A DNA stretch of 64,000 nucleotides from contig JANAVB010004101.1 in assembly GCA_029216955.1 (NCBI GenBank), positions 259,999-323,998 on the forward strand, written 5' to 3'. The notes beneath the pieces are model-generated. The model saw only the letters and a program-made list of their open reading frames with translations. It searched no databases and had not been told where the DNA came from. Source of the DNA: Iris pallida. Lineage: Eukaryota; Streptophyta; Magnoliopsida; Asparagales; Iridaceae. Positions 12,690 through 23,212 of the stretch are shown piece after piece (position 1 is the stretch's first letter; every line of letters begins with the position of its first letter). A program made the translations under genes and the position numbers.

Positions 12690-13040
12690 TCAAAATAGAT
12701 CAAGACATGTCAAACTAAGTCAATCTAGGTCAAACAAGGTCAAACTAGATTGTACGGGGTCAATCTAAGTCATATTAGGTCTAACTGGGTCAAACTGGGT
12801 CAATGCAAGTCAAACGGAATCAATCGGGATCGATTTGAGTCAACAGTTGACTTTTTGGTCAACCGGTCAACTCTGGTCAACCATGGTCAACTGTGGTCAA
12901 CCCTAGGTCAACTCTAGGTCACTAGTGACTAACAGTTGACTTTCGGTCAACTGCACAAGTCTAAAGGAATTTGGGACTAAATTGGGTAAAGTGTTGACCC
13001 ATAGTTGACTTTTAGTCCAAAAAGTCAACCGTGGTCAACC
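12690..13040 (-). promoter_or_regulatory. Dense TTGAC (W-box core) cluster in TEK-d left LTR
   Basis: I count about 23 copies of GTCAA or TTGAC in roughly 350 bp, most followed by C or T on the sense strand of the LTR, giving TTGACC or TTGACT. W-box cores of this form are bound by WRKY factors. Chance would give about one. The solo LTR TEK-g has a similar cluster at the same distance (about 1.2 kb) from its 3' end. A regulatory role is inferred. Confidence 0.55.
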
Positions 13041-13834
13041 GGGTCCAAGACTAGGTTTAGACAGCTAATCCTACTCATTACCAACCTATATAACCCATAT
13101 CCAAGTCCATCTTGGACTTGGAAACTCAAATCTTGGCCGTGGGCCAAATCCCTATTTTACCCTTTTTAAGGGTAAAATTCTACCCTCGGCGATAATCCCG
13201 TTAGCCTATCTACGCTAGTTATTTTGACCCGATCTCCCTAGGGTAGTAGGGTACTATCCTATAGGTTCGTTATCTACCATAATACCTAAGTAAAGTAGAC
13301 GTCTAGTCCACCTTACGGCCCGTTGTAGAAATCTCGAATATTTCGAGATACGCACAGACACGGCGCGATACCGGCGCCCTATGACCCCGATTTCCACCCG
13401 GGAGCTTATCCGCAAAATCTAAATCACGTATTCTAGGCCTATGTCAAGTTTCGTCGCGATCCGACGCTCCGGGCTCAATTTCGCCCTCTAACTCGATTTC
13501 TAACAAAACCTTCTCTATTTACTCTCGTTCTATTTTCCTCTCTTTGATTCTCGATTCTAATTCTTCCTCTTCTCTACTTCTCTAACCTTCTTCTTCTTTT
13601 CTAATCCCTCTTCTTATCCCTCCTTCCTATTCTTCTTCACTTTTCTTACTTCTCTACATTTTCCTCTTCTAAATTTCTAATCCTAAACTCTTTTTCTCAT
13701 TCTTTCTTCTTCTAATTTCCTTAACTAAACTTTTCTATATAATCATATACATAACTATATATATACACTACATATAGTACTAGGGGGGGGTTTATAGGGT
13801 GCTAGGGGGGTCAATGGGGGGTTTTGGACTGCCC

Positions 13835-13955
13835 TGCTGCTGCTGCTGCTGCTCAAGCTGCTGCCACTGCTGCTGCTCAAGCTGCTGCTGCTGCTGCAAC
13901 TGCAGGCTGCTGCTGCTGCTATGCTTCTGCAGCTGCTGCTGCTACTACTACTCTC
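13835..13955. repeat. Imperfect CTG/CAG trinucleotide array, left LTR
   Basis: Runs of CTG broken by CAAG, CCACTG and CAACTGCAGG. All three frames stay open (poly-Cys, poly-Ala or poly-Leu) because of the repeat. Identical in the right LTR at 19427-19547. Confidence 0.95.
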
Positions 13956-13969
13956 CCTCTCCTCCCTCT

Positions 13970-14366
13970 ATGCATATACATATATATATACTTCCCTATA
14001 TATATATATCTATATACATATATATATATATCTATATATATATATCTATATACATATTCCTATAGCTAATTAGATCTATACATCTATATATATTCTATCC
14101 ATCCCTCTACATCTATACACCCACACACATCTACATATATACACACACACACACACATATACATATATATATATACAAATACGCATATACATATATACAC
14201 ACACACACACATATACATATATAATTTCACACACTCTCTCACACACAACCACACACAACCACACCACCACTCTCATCCTCTCCTCTACCACTCTCTACAC
14301 ACACCCACAAATACATACATACATATATATTCCTATATATACATATCTATACATACACATATATAT

Positions 14367-14403
<37 letters not shown>

Positions 14404-14410
14404 TATATAC
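13970..14410. repeat. TA, TATC and CA microsatellite tract, left LTR
   Basis: A mosaic of TATA, TATC and ACAC runs. The right-LTR counterpart (19562-19976) differs in several repeat lengths. ORFs rich in Tyr, Ile, Val and Cys here are repeat artefacts. Confidence 0.95.
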
Positions 14411-14482
14411 CATTAACATATAATCCCCTCTTAATTAACCACTTAACTAGAATTCTAGAGAAAAGCCTACAAAATAGGGGCA

Positions 14483-14511
14483 AAGTGTAGAGAATTCAAT
14501 TCTCTACACTT
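14483..14511. other. Perfect 29-bp palindrome, left LTR
   Basis: Two 14-bp arms, AAGTGTAGAGAATT and its complement, around one C. The palindrome is identical at 20049-20077 in the other LTR. It may form a hairpin or a dimeric binding site; function unknown. Confidence 0.9.
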
Positions 14512-15270
14512 ATTGTGAATGCCAAAAATGGAGAGGAGAATTAATGAAGGATTTAATGACATACCTAATGGTGATGGAGAGAGAGCTTGGAAAAAGAAAG
14601 AAATTTGTAGGAGGAAAAAGAAGACTTTGTCATGAAGTAACAAAGAAGGGGGGGTTTATCCATGGCCGGCCACCTATCCAAGGGCTATTGGGTTGGGATC
14701 CAATAGCCCACAACCCAATAACCTAAGTTTGGTTCAATATTGAAATCGGGTTGGTTCGGTTCAATTCGGTTCGATTCTAAACGACTAATTAACCTCTAAA
14801 ATGACTAATTAAGTCATGGAAAATAGGTTAATAATTTCTAGCCTAATTTATGATGGTACATGGGCTAAACCCAGCTAGTATGGGGGTCCCACTAGGGTCC
14901 AGGCTACCCGGGTCTCCAAATTGGGTCCGAATTGGATAAAATTCAAACCGACTCAAATAAATTCCTAAAAATCATATAAAATCAAATAAAATTCCTAAAA
15001 TATTATTAAACTTGAAAATGACAAAAATACCCCTAATTTGAAAAACTGGGGGTGACAAATCTACCCTCCTTAAAAAAATTTTGTCCTCGAAATTCAAACG
15101 GTCGTACTCTTCTCTAGGTCAAGCACCCAACAATCAAGGTCTACTAAATTTTATCCTAAGTTATATAACATGTAATCTAGAAAATCAGGACACATACATG
15201 GTTTTAAATCTCTACAGTATCATGTTATTGCAGTCTTCATTGGGATTTTCTATTTAATCTAGCATGATCA

Positions 15271-16773
15271 TCACATATGCAAACTAAAGGTACTAAGAAA
15301 GTAATCATCGATCAATGGGCGAAAAGAACAGGTAAAAAGAAAGGGCAAGATCCTACCTCCTAGTCCAATGCGTGCAGGATCCTCAACTGTCATCGCAAAA
15401 GCCCTGTCCTGGCGGGGTATATCCCGCTGCTGGTTGAGGGCATGATGCGGTGCCATAGGTGGCCTACCCTGTGCTCCCTGAGCTGCACGGCGATGGTTCG
15501 AAGGACAATCCCTCGCCTGATGCCCCTCGGTGCCACAGTATAGGCACAATCCCAAACGTCTCCTGCAGACCTCCCAGATATGTCCGGACCTCTTGCAGTA
15601 GTGGCAAATAGGTGCCTGCTGCGTCGGTCCCTGCTGCTGCTGCCAGGGCACCTGCTGAACTGGTGCCCTGATCGGAGCAGGAATCTGCTGCGAGCGTTGC
15701 GGAATAGAATGATGCTGGAGTTGAGGACGCTTAGCAGCCCCCGCGCTGCTAGTAGTCCCCGAAAACTGATCACGGTCCCTCTTGGGCTTCAAGCCCAACT
15801 CCCTCTCCACCTTCCGAGCCTCTGCGTAAACCTCCGCATATGTCGCGTAGAAGGAAGGGATCAGGATCTTGATATCCCATGCCAATCCCTCCCGGAAGCG
15901 CTCCGTTCGGATCACCGGGTCAATCACCATGTACTCGGCGTATCGGCTCAGCCGGCCGAACTCCGCCGCATACTCCTCTACGGTCATACTGTCCTGTTGC
16001 AGGTTCTGGAACTGCCGCACCAGGCCAATCTTGTCCGTGGGGGAAAAGAACTTCTCTCTGAACAGGGCCCGAAACTCAGCCCAAGTATGGCCCTCTCCTG
16101 CAAGAGCCGGCTCATTCCGGAACCATGTCCGGGCAATATCTAACAACTGCAACCCAACCGCCTCGACCCTCAGGTCGGCTGCCAGGCGGCAGGCCCCCAT
16201 CTGGCGCTCGATATCCTCGAGCCAGTTATCAGCGTAAATAATGCCCTCTGTCCCCTTGAAATCCCTCGGACCAAGCTTCTTGAAAGCCTGGATATCCCCG
16301 ATCTTCGGCTGCTGCTGCTGAACCTCCCTCTGTGGAGCCCCACGCTCCACTGCCGCCATAGCCAATCTGTGCGCATCCTCCATGCCTTGGCGTATGACCT
16401 CTGTCTGCCTCAACTGAGCCTCGTGCTGAGCCTCGTGCTGAGCCCGCTGGGACTCAAGCACCCGGTGGAAGAACGCTAGCATCTGTCCCATATCCGTGGG
16501 CAGAGGAGGCAATGGAGGAATAGCTCCCATCATCACCGGAGGAGTCCCCTGCTGAGGAGGAAGAATACCCCCGGTAGCTCCCACTGTAGCCCCTGGCACT
16601 ACGGGAAGAGTACCCGCAATGGCCCCAGGGACGGTCATAGAGGTAGCTGGAGGAGTACCCCCAAGAGCCCCAACAGAAGTCCCATCAGCCGGGGAAGTAA
16701 CCGGAGCCTGTCCGCCAGAAGTGGCAGACCTCTCCGTCTCCCCGAGCCCCTCGCCAGGAGAATGAGTCGTCAA
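15271..16773 (-). CDS. gag: TEK-d gag, intact 500-residue polyprotein
   Basis: Residues 1-95 are Pro/Gly/Thr-rich and low in complexity. Residues 100-150 are a charged helix-forming stretch (RAQHEAQHEAQLRQTEV). The retrotransposon gag (capsid) domain covers about 166-322, with FKGTEGIIYADNWLEDIE at 172-189 and EEYAAEFGRLSRYAEY at 266-281. Two CCHC zinc knuckles follow: C390, C393, H398, C403 and C410, C413, H418, C423. They bind RNA for packaging. The last 35 residues, after DRAFAMTVEDPARIG, do not continue into the protease seen in family members, so gag ends at a deletion or splice-like junction and pol is absent. The start is the first ATG after the leader. No frameshift or stop, consistent with recent activity. 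Confidence 0.93.
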   Translation of the reverse strand: MTTHSPGEGLGETERSATSGGQAPVTSPADGTSVGALGGTPPATSMTVPGAIAGTLPVVPGATVGATGGILPPQQGTPPVMMGAIPPLPPLPTDMGQMLAFFHRVLESQRAQHEAQHEAQLRQTEVIRQGMEDAHRLAMAAVERGAPQREVQQQQPKIGDIQAFKKLGPRDFKGTEGIIYADNWLEDIERQMGACRLAADLRVEAVGLQLLDIARTWFRNEPALAGEGHTWAEFRALFREKFFSPTDKIGLVRQFQNLQQDSMTVEEYAAEFGRLSRYAEYMVIDPVIRTERFREGLAWDIKILIPSFYATYAEVYAEARKVERELGLKPKRDRDQFSGTTSSAGAAKRPQLQHHSIPQRSQQIPAPIRAPVQQVPWQQQQGPTQQAPICHYCKRSGHIWEVCRRRLGLCLYCGTEGHQARDCPSNHRRAAQGAQGRPPMAPHHALNQQRDIPRQDRAFAMTVEDPARIGLGGRILPFLFTCSFRPLIDDYFLSTFSLHM

Positions 16774-17004
16774 TATCCTGGAGACAAATTAAGAAGAAGA
16801 TATCAATATAGCACATGAAGGCAATATCAAAGGAGGACAGCTAGAAAGCAGTAAATCAATATCAAAGACGGTAAGCAAGATAAGCAAGGAAAGATCCTAC
16901 TGTGATTGAGCACTCCTAGCCTACTATTCTTATGGGTAACACAGGCTCGTAGTCAACACTCTAAGACGAGTGCCGCTACGACATCGCACTAATTGCGACT
17001 TCAG

Positions 17005-17022
17005 GACCTGCGTGGGCCACCA
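17005..17022 (-). other. Primer-binding site, tRNA-Ile type (TEK-d)
   Basis: On the minus strand it reads TGGTGGCCCACGCAGGTC, 8 bp from the LTR end at 17031. It matches the tRNA-Ile 3' end at 17 of 18 positions. Confidence 0.65.
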
Positions 17023-18280
17023 CTAAAACGTGTCACGACCCGCACCCGCTATAAGGGCACGTGTACGTGACAACGCCCAGCCCTCACCGAAAAATCGGCG
17101 TAGAACGCTGTAGATTTCTCTACTTCTAAACAGTTTATATATATAACAAAAACCTGTCGAGAATATGGTCAACTCCGAACGGAGGACAAGCAATGAATAT
17201 ATACGAGTACTCAATCACGACTCTAAGATAACAAAGTAAAGACTGAAATGAAAAGACAACAAGACGATAAAATAATATATAACCTGTCAAGTCCAACACA
17301 AAGAATATATACAGTCCAAGTCTCTAATACAGTCCATAGTAACAAAAAGTCTCAAAAGTAGCTGGAGACAAAGTCCAGTATAAAAGACCTACTCTAACTA
17401 AGTAATAGGTAGGGTCTCGTCAGGTGGAGCTAAGCCCTGCTGGACCAAGGTCTCCAGGTCTAGGCCCACTACGTCATCCGGACCGTAGTAGGTAGAACAA
17501 TCCTCCTCGCCACTATCTGTAAAATTTTGTCAACATATCCAGTCAGGATGGAACGAGCACAAATCTCCATAACAGTTCTAGTTAGACGATATTGAAAATG
17601 TAGCAGTAAATAGAGAGAATCTACGAGATAAATAATGTGTACATGAATCATGGTAAGGCATATCAAGACTGAAATCTGAATGTAAGAACAGGGAAAAACA
17701 GTATAAATCATGTACAAGAATCTGGAACTATATCTATGTGAGTTTAGTATTAGTTTCAACATGTGATCGGCTTAGAACTTGATACAATGTTTGGCCTGGC
17801 TAATCATACGTGAGTGTATGATTAACACTATACAATGATGATACAATAATATCTGTGGGGTATTGATCACATCTCTACGCTAACACCCCCATCCCTGACT
17901 AATATAGTGGATCCAGTCATGACACGTCATGATACATATTCTCTGAGAGGGTAGCTAGCCTTCGCAGGAATCGTATCTATACAATGAACAATAAACAATG
18001 TAGACTTGTCCAGTGTATACCATATATAGGAGGAATAACATCTTATGACGGGATCCAGACAAATATCAATCCGTGTGAACAATGTGTCAAGAGAACAAGG
18101 ATAATCTGCACTAAATACTAGAAACAAAGACGATATCATAAAACAGAAATATTATCAGAGAATGTACTCGCCTGTACTGTGATGGATAAGTCGACTGAGT
18201 CCAAGATCAGTGCCTCGAGGACCTATAGATGGAATACTGTATCAATATAATGGTTTGGAAGTAAAATTAAGTCATACTGA

Positions 18281-18633
18281 GTCAAAATAGGTCAAAACAC
18301 GTCAAACTAAGTCAATCTAGGTCAAACAAGGTCAAACTAGATTGTACGGGGTCAATCTAAGTCATATTAGGTCTAACTGGGTCAAACTGGGTCAATGCAA
18401 GTCAAACGGAATCAATCGGGATCGATTTGAGTCAACAGTTGACTTTTGGTCAACCGGTCAACTCTGGTCAACCATGGTCAACTGTGGTCAACCCTAGGTC
18501 AACTCTAGGTCACTAGTGACTAACAGTTGACTTTCGGTCAACTGCACAAGTCTAAAGGAATTTGGGACTAAATTGGGTAAAGTGTTGACCCATAGTTGAC
18601 TTTTAGTCCAAAAAGTCAACCGTGGTCAACCGG
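18281..18633 (-). promoter_or_regulatory. TTGAC cluster in TEK-d right LTR
   Basis: Copy of the cluster at 12690-13040 with only a few changes. One change, AGATCAAG to AGGTCAAA near 18290, adds a further core. Confidence 0.55.
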
Positions 18634-19426
18634 GTCCAAGACTAGGTTTAGACAGCTAATCCTACTCATTACCAACCTATATAACCCATATCCAAGTCCA
18701 TCTTGGACTTGGAAACTCAAATCTTGGCCGTGGGCCAAATCCCTATTTTACCCTTTTTAAGGGTAAAATTCTACCCTCGGCGATAATCCCGTTAGCCTAT
18801 CTACGCTAGTTATTTTGACCCGTTCTCCCTAAGGTAGTAGGGTACTATCCTATAGGTTCGTTATCTACCATAATACCTAAGTAAAGTAGACGTCTAGTCC
18901 ACCTTACGGCCCGTTGCAGAAATCTCGAATATTTCGAGATACGCACTGACACGGCGCGATACCGGCGCCCTATGACCCCGATTTCCACCCGGGAGCTTAC
19001 CCGCAAAATCTAAATCACGTATTCTAGGCCTATGTCAAGTTTCGTCGCGATCCGACGCTCCGGGCTCAATTTCGTCCTCTAACTCGATTTCTAACAAAAC
19101 CTTCTCTATTTACTCTCGTTCTATTTTCCTCTCTTTGATTCTCGATTCTAATTCTTCCTCTTCTCTACTTCTCTAACCTTCTTCTTCTTTTCTAATCCCT
19201 CTTCTTATCCCTCCTTCCTATTCTTCTTCACTTTTCTTACTTCTCTACATTTTCCTCTTCTAAATTTCTAATCCTAAACTCTTTTTCTCATTCTTTCTTC
19301 TTCTAATTTCCTTAACTAAACTTTTCTATATAATCATATACATAACTATATATATACACTACATATAGTACTAGGGGGGGGCTTTATAGGGTGCTAGGGG
19401 GGTCAATGGGGGGTTTTGGACTGCCC

Positions 19427-19547
19427 TGCTGCTGCTGCTGCTGCTCAAGCTGCTGCCACTGCTGCTGCTCAAGCTGCTGCTGCTGCTGCAACTGCAGGCT
19501 GCTGCTGCTGCTATGCTTCTGCAGCTGCTGCTGCTACTACTACTCTC
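19427..19547. repeat. CTG/CAG array, right LTR
   Basis: Copy of 13835-13955 without visible length change. Confidence 0.95.
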
Positions 19548-20048
19548 CCTCTCCTCCCTCTATACATATACATATATATATACTTCCCTATATATATATC
19601 TATCTATATACATATATATATATATATCTATATACATATTCCTATAGCTAATTAGATCTATACATCTATATATATTCTATCCATCCCTCTACATCTATAC
19701 ACCCACACACATCTACATATATACACACACACACACATATACATATATATATACAAATACGCATATACATATATACACACACACACACATATACATATAT
19801 AATTTCACACACTCTCTCACACACAACCACACACAACCACACCACCACTCTCATCCTCTCCTCTACCACTCTCTACACACACCCACAAATACATATATAC
19901 ATATATATTCCTATATATACATATCTATACATACACATATATATCCATATATATATATATATACATATATATATACCATTAACATATAATCCCCTCTTAA
20001 TTAACCACTTAACTAGAATTCTAGAGAAAAGCCTACAAAATAGGGGCA

Positions 20049-20077
20049 AAGTGTAGAGAATTCAATTCTCTACACTT
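20049..20077. other. Perfect 29-bp palindrome, right LTR
   Basis: Copy of 14483-14511, unchanged. Confidence 0.9.
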
Positions 20078-20631
20078 ATTGTGAATGCCAAAAATGGAGA
20101 GGAGAATTAATGGAGGATTTAATGACATACCTAATGGTGATGGAGAGAGAGCTTGGAAAAAGAAAGAAATTTGTAGGAGGAAAAAGAAGACTTTGTCATG
20201 AAGTAACAAAGAAGGGGGGGGGGGGGGGTTTATCCATGGCCGGCCACCTATCCAAGGGCTATTGGGTTGGGATCCAATAGCCCACAACCCAATAACCTAA
20301 GTTTGGTTCAATATTGAAATCGGGTTGGTTCGGTTCAATTCGGTTCGATTCTAAACGACTAATTAACCTCTAAAATGACTAATTAAGTCATGGAAAATAG
20401 GTTAATAATTTCTAGCCTAATTTATGATGGTACATGGGCTAAACCCAGCTAGTATGGGGGTCCCACTAGGGTCCAGGCTACCCCGGTCTCCAAATTGGGT
20501 CCGAATTGGATAAAATTCAAACCGACTCAAATAAATTCCTAAAAATCATATAAAATCAAATAAAATTCCTAAAATATTATTAAACTTGAAAATGACAAAA
20601 ATACCCCTAATTTGAAAAACTGGGGGTGACA

Positions 20632-22256
20632 TCATGGCCGATGGCAATGAGGAAGACAACCACGAAGCTCTCAGACATATCGAAGTCCTAGAGATGAATT
20701 TAGATACGCTGACGGACACCATGAAGTCTCTGTCATCGGTCATAATCGACCTCAAGAGTAGTATGGCCCCCGCTGCCTCTACACCTGCGCGTAATCTGCC
20801 AACATTGACGAATCCAGCAGGTTGCCTACTACCAATCTAGCATGACCATCCTCGTTTACTCCAACGGCTACAGGCTCCGCAATGCTGGCCGAGATACAAC
20901 AGGCCATCAAGGAGCTGTATGCTCGTCATGATGCCAAAGAGAAATAAGCAACGCTCCAGAAGCTGGAGATCCAGCAGCCATACCCTGTCGAGTGGGACAA
21001 CGTCGTCTTTTCTCCCAAATATAATCTGCAGATGCTTACACCTTATAAAGGGAAGGGGTCTCCCCGACAATACTTAAGGTACTTTGCCTCAGTAACGGGG
21101 CACTTGCCAAAGGATGACGCCCTCCTGTCCAACATATTCATAGGGATAACGTCGTCTTTTCTCCCAAATACAATATACAGATGCTTACACCTTATAAAGG
21201 GAAGGGGTCTCCCCGACAATACTTAAGGTACTTTGCCTCAGTAATGGCGCACCTGCCAAAGAATGACGCCCTCCTGTCCAACATATTCATAGGAGCCCTA
21301 TAGGTGGTAGCCTATGAGTGGTTCTACAGTCTTCTGGATGACTGCATCTTATCCTTTGAAGATCTGAAGACTCGGTTTGTGGATCGATTCTACGAAGGAG
21401 GCAAGGACATGACCATGCCGACCCTCATAGAAATTGTCTAGAGGGAGAAAAATCTTGTCCGTGCATACATCGAGCGCTTCCGCCAGGAAGCCCTCAGATT
21501 ACCACCCGGTATGCCCGAACCCATGCTCATGGACTCCTGTCGTAAGAACATATTTTTTGCTATAAAATTGTGTTACAGTGCTCCCTGCACGGAGTTTACG
21601 CCTTTCATTACAAAGGCGAATACCGCACAAAGGAAAGCCCAGGACGCGCAGCTCATGGGGCTATACTTTCCTGCGCCCGAAGACAAGGGAGACGCTCGTA
21701 CAACAATAAACCTAAAGACGGAAAAGGCAAGCAAGCCATGACCGTCAACATCTCTAAAGGTTCAGCAGCTGCGAACCCCAAGTCTGCAAAAGCGCAGAGG
21801 CCGAGGGAGACTTACTCCTTTAATGACGAGGATACGCTGGAGCTCTTCGAGATGCTTACGAAGAGTGGCAAACTGTCCATCCCGACACCCAGGCGTCCTG
21901 ATGAGGTAGAAAATGTGGACCATCCCAAGTACTACCATTATCACCAGTACGTCCATCACTTAACACAGGACTGCTATGTGTCGAAGGAAAAAATTCAGCG
22001 CCTCATTAACGCCAACGTTATATCGTTGGATTACGAGGAAAAGATCGTCACAGCCAACATGGTTACTCTCCAGTTCGGGAGTTTTTCAGCCATAGAGGTA
22101 CAAGATGGCATCATCCCTACTCCAAAGGCGATGATGGAAGTAGTCAACCTTCCGCCAGCACGAGACAACGCTCAAGGGCTCATTCCATTCTCCACGTCTC
22201 ATGACGGAATCATGAGGGTCCATCCAGACCAGGCTCCCGACACGATGAACCAGTAA
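20632..22256 (+). pseudogene. gag: TAT-1 gag, Tat-lineage, degraded
   Basis: Resumes right after TEK-d with MADGNEEDNHEALRHIEVLE. In order: an N-terminal helical part; a linker with AEIQQAIKELYARHDAKEK (about 20885-20945); LEIQQPYPVEWDNVVFSPKY; the capsid core SPRQYLRYFASVTGHLPKDD; VAYEWFYSLLDDCILSFEDL; and AYIERFRQEALRLPPG. The C-terminal part from 21735 contains ETYSFNDEDTLELFEMLTKS and RPDEVENVDHPKYYHYHQY, like the TAT-2 segment at 60971-61390. A 149-bp tandem duplication shifts the frame. TAA at 20945 and TAGs near 21300 and 21440 fit CAA or CAG ancestors. The last ORF ends TAA at 22254. No pol follows, so it was deleted. Confidence 0.85.
20999..21296 (+). repeat. 149-bp tandem duplication inside TAT-1 gag
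   Basis: Units 20999-21147 and 21148-21296 are nearly identical; both run from AACGTCGTCTTTTCTCCC to CAACATATTCATAGG. Landmarks (GATGCTTACA, AACATATTCA) are all 149 bp apart. Since 149 is not a multiple of three, gag is frameshifted. Confidence 0.95.
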
Positions 22257-22324
22257 TCATCGTGAATCTCTCAGGAAACATTTCATGACCTCGCTTCTGA
22301 AATATTATCCTAAGATGTGTCTAC

Positions 22325-22790
22325 CATGTCCTCTCTACCTCTAAGTAGTCACCTCCTCCACAATCGCTGTAAGCTATCATAATCTTTAGAAAATATTTTA
22401 CGTCTATATTACCTCTGAAGTGTTATTCTACATCGTATCTACCATGTCCATATTACCTCTGAGTAGTCACCCCGTTATGATAACCTCAAAGTTGTCATAA
22501 CTACCTAAGAAAAAATAGTTACGTCCATATTACCTCTGAACTATTATTCTAGGAAGAAGGATGCTTGCCATGTCCATATAACCTCTAAGCAACGCCCCCT
22601 TTTCCTGACGATTCCCCATAATCGTTATCTACAGAACCCTTCACGTCCATATTACCTCTGAGTCGTTCTATACCCAAAAGAGTCTATCCTTACCATATCC
22701 ATATCACCTCTGAGTAAGGAAAGTGTCTCTAGCAAAAACTCTCGTGTTTTCCATGTCCATATAACCTCTGAGCAAACACCTTGTCCCCAG
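22325..22790 (+). repeat. Irregularly spaced family of CATGTCCATATTACCTCTGAG motifs
   Basis: About eight copies of a roughly 20-bp motif, CRTGTCCATATNACCTCTGA with variants, near 22329, 22401, 22444, 22525, 22570, 22640, 22697 and 22752. The spacing alternates rather than being constant, and spacers share little. It lies between the gag end and an antisense ORF of TAT-1, in the non-coding part of the element. Confidence 0.75.
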
Positions 22791-22989
22791 GAGAATTATC
22801 CCCCCAAGGAAATTCTCACCCCTGTACAGGATCCACACCGTGAAGAGGGATAAAACAAAAAAGGAAAATAGAAACTCCAGATACAAAGAAGGTAATAATT
22901 TCTATTACAAAATGCGCATATGATCCCTCACAAGTTGAAGGACAAAAAGAATCATGAAATCAAAACTGGGAAGACTGGTCTTGAATATC
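22791..22989. other. TAT-1 non-coding stretch between repeats and antisense ORF
   Basis: AT-rich, no ORF. It would be the 3' untranslated part of the minus-strand ORF at 22990-23212. I see no sharp polyadenylation signal. Confidence 0.4.
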
Positions 22990-23212
22990 TTACAGCCGGC
23001 TCATCAAATGAGCCCTCCGCTGTACGATCCATGCACGGACCCTTCTGTCGGCCTCCTGGCGTCTAGCAATCTCGTCTTTGACAGAGGTCCAAGCCTGACG
23101 CACAAGAGCTAATTCGGCCTGATGGGCGCCGATATCCGCCCTCTCTTGAGTCAGAGCCTCCGAACGTTGGTGAAGGACTTCTCCCTACTCAACTTGTTGG
23201 CCCATTACCAAA
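22990..23212 (-). pseudogene. TAT-1 antisense ORF, C-terminal part, coiled-coil-like
   Basis: On the strand opposite to gag, an open frame ends TAA at 22990-22992 and encodes 64 residues such as EALTQERADIGAHQAELALV and EIARRQEADRRVRAW, highly charged with heptad-like spacing. A TAG at 23185-23187 interrupts it (VE-stop-GE, where Gln is plausible). The frame continues to 23212, where COP-1 was inserted. Extra ORFs, some antisense, are known from the 3' half of plant Tat elements. I cannot assign a function. Confidence 0.5.

Larger units (their letters stand above)
11437..15057 (-). repeat. TEK-d 3' LTR (left), 3.62 kb
   Basis: In element orientation it starts at 15057 (TGTCACCCCC) and ends at 11437 (GGGTCGTGACA). 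Next to it, 15058-15100 is the polypurine tract and Tekay-type 3' end. It contains a W-box-core cluster, a CTG/CAG array, TA and CA microsatellites and a 29-bp palindrome, listed separately. The CT-rich stretch 13490-13735 has no other identity. Confidence 0.92.
11437..20631 (-). mobile_element. TEK-d: young gag-only long-LTR gypsy element, 9.2 kb
   Basis: Complete element with LTRs 11437-15057 and 17031-20631 around a 1973-bp interior. The target duplication is perfect: TCATG at 11432-11436 and 20632-20636. The LTRs are almost identical over the parts I compared; differences are few point changes and microsatellite or G-run lengths, so insertion was recent. The interior holds a primer site, an intact gag of 500 codons and a Tekay/Del 3' end (rc of TTTTGTCCTCGAAATT at 15084-15099). 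It has no protease, RT, RNase H or integrase. In build it resembles gag-only non-autonomous elements (TR-GAG), but with far longer LTRs. It must depend on pol from an autonomous relative. Confidence 0.92.
17031..20631 (-). repeat. TEK-d 5' LTR (right), 3.60 kb
   Basis: Partner of 11437-15057, with the same termini and internal landmarks. The main visible differences are a G run of 15 at 20214-20228 against 7 at 14648-14654, shorter TA tracts, and scattered single substitutions (for example CGTAGAACG for CGTGGAACG near 17100). Confidence 0.92.

Noticed and set aside
13799..14065. Cys-rich, Ala-rich and Tyr/Ile-rich ORFs over the CTG and TA tracts (also 19391-19655)
   Set aside because: All frames are open because the DNA is a trinucleotide and dinucleotide repeat.
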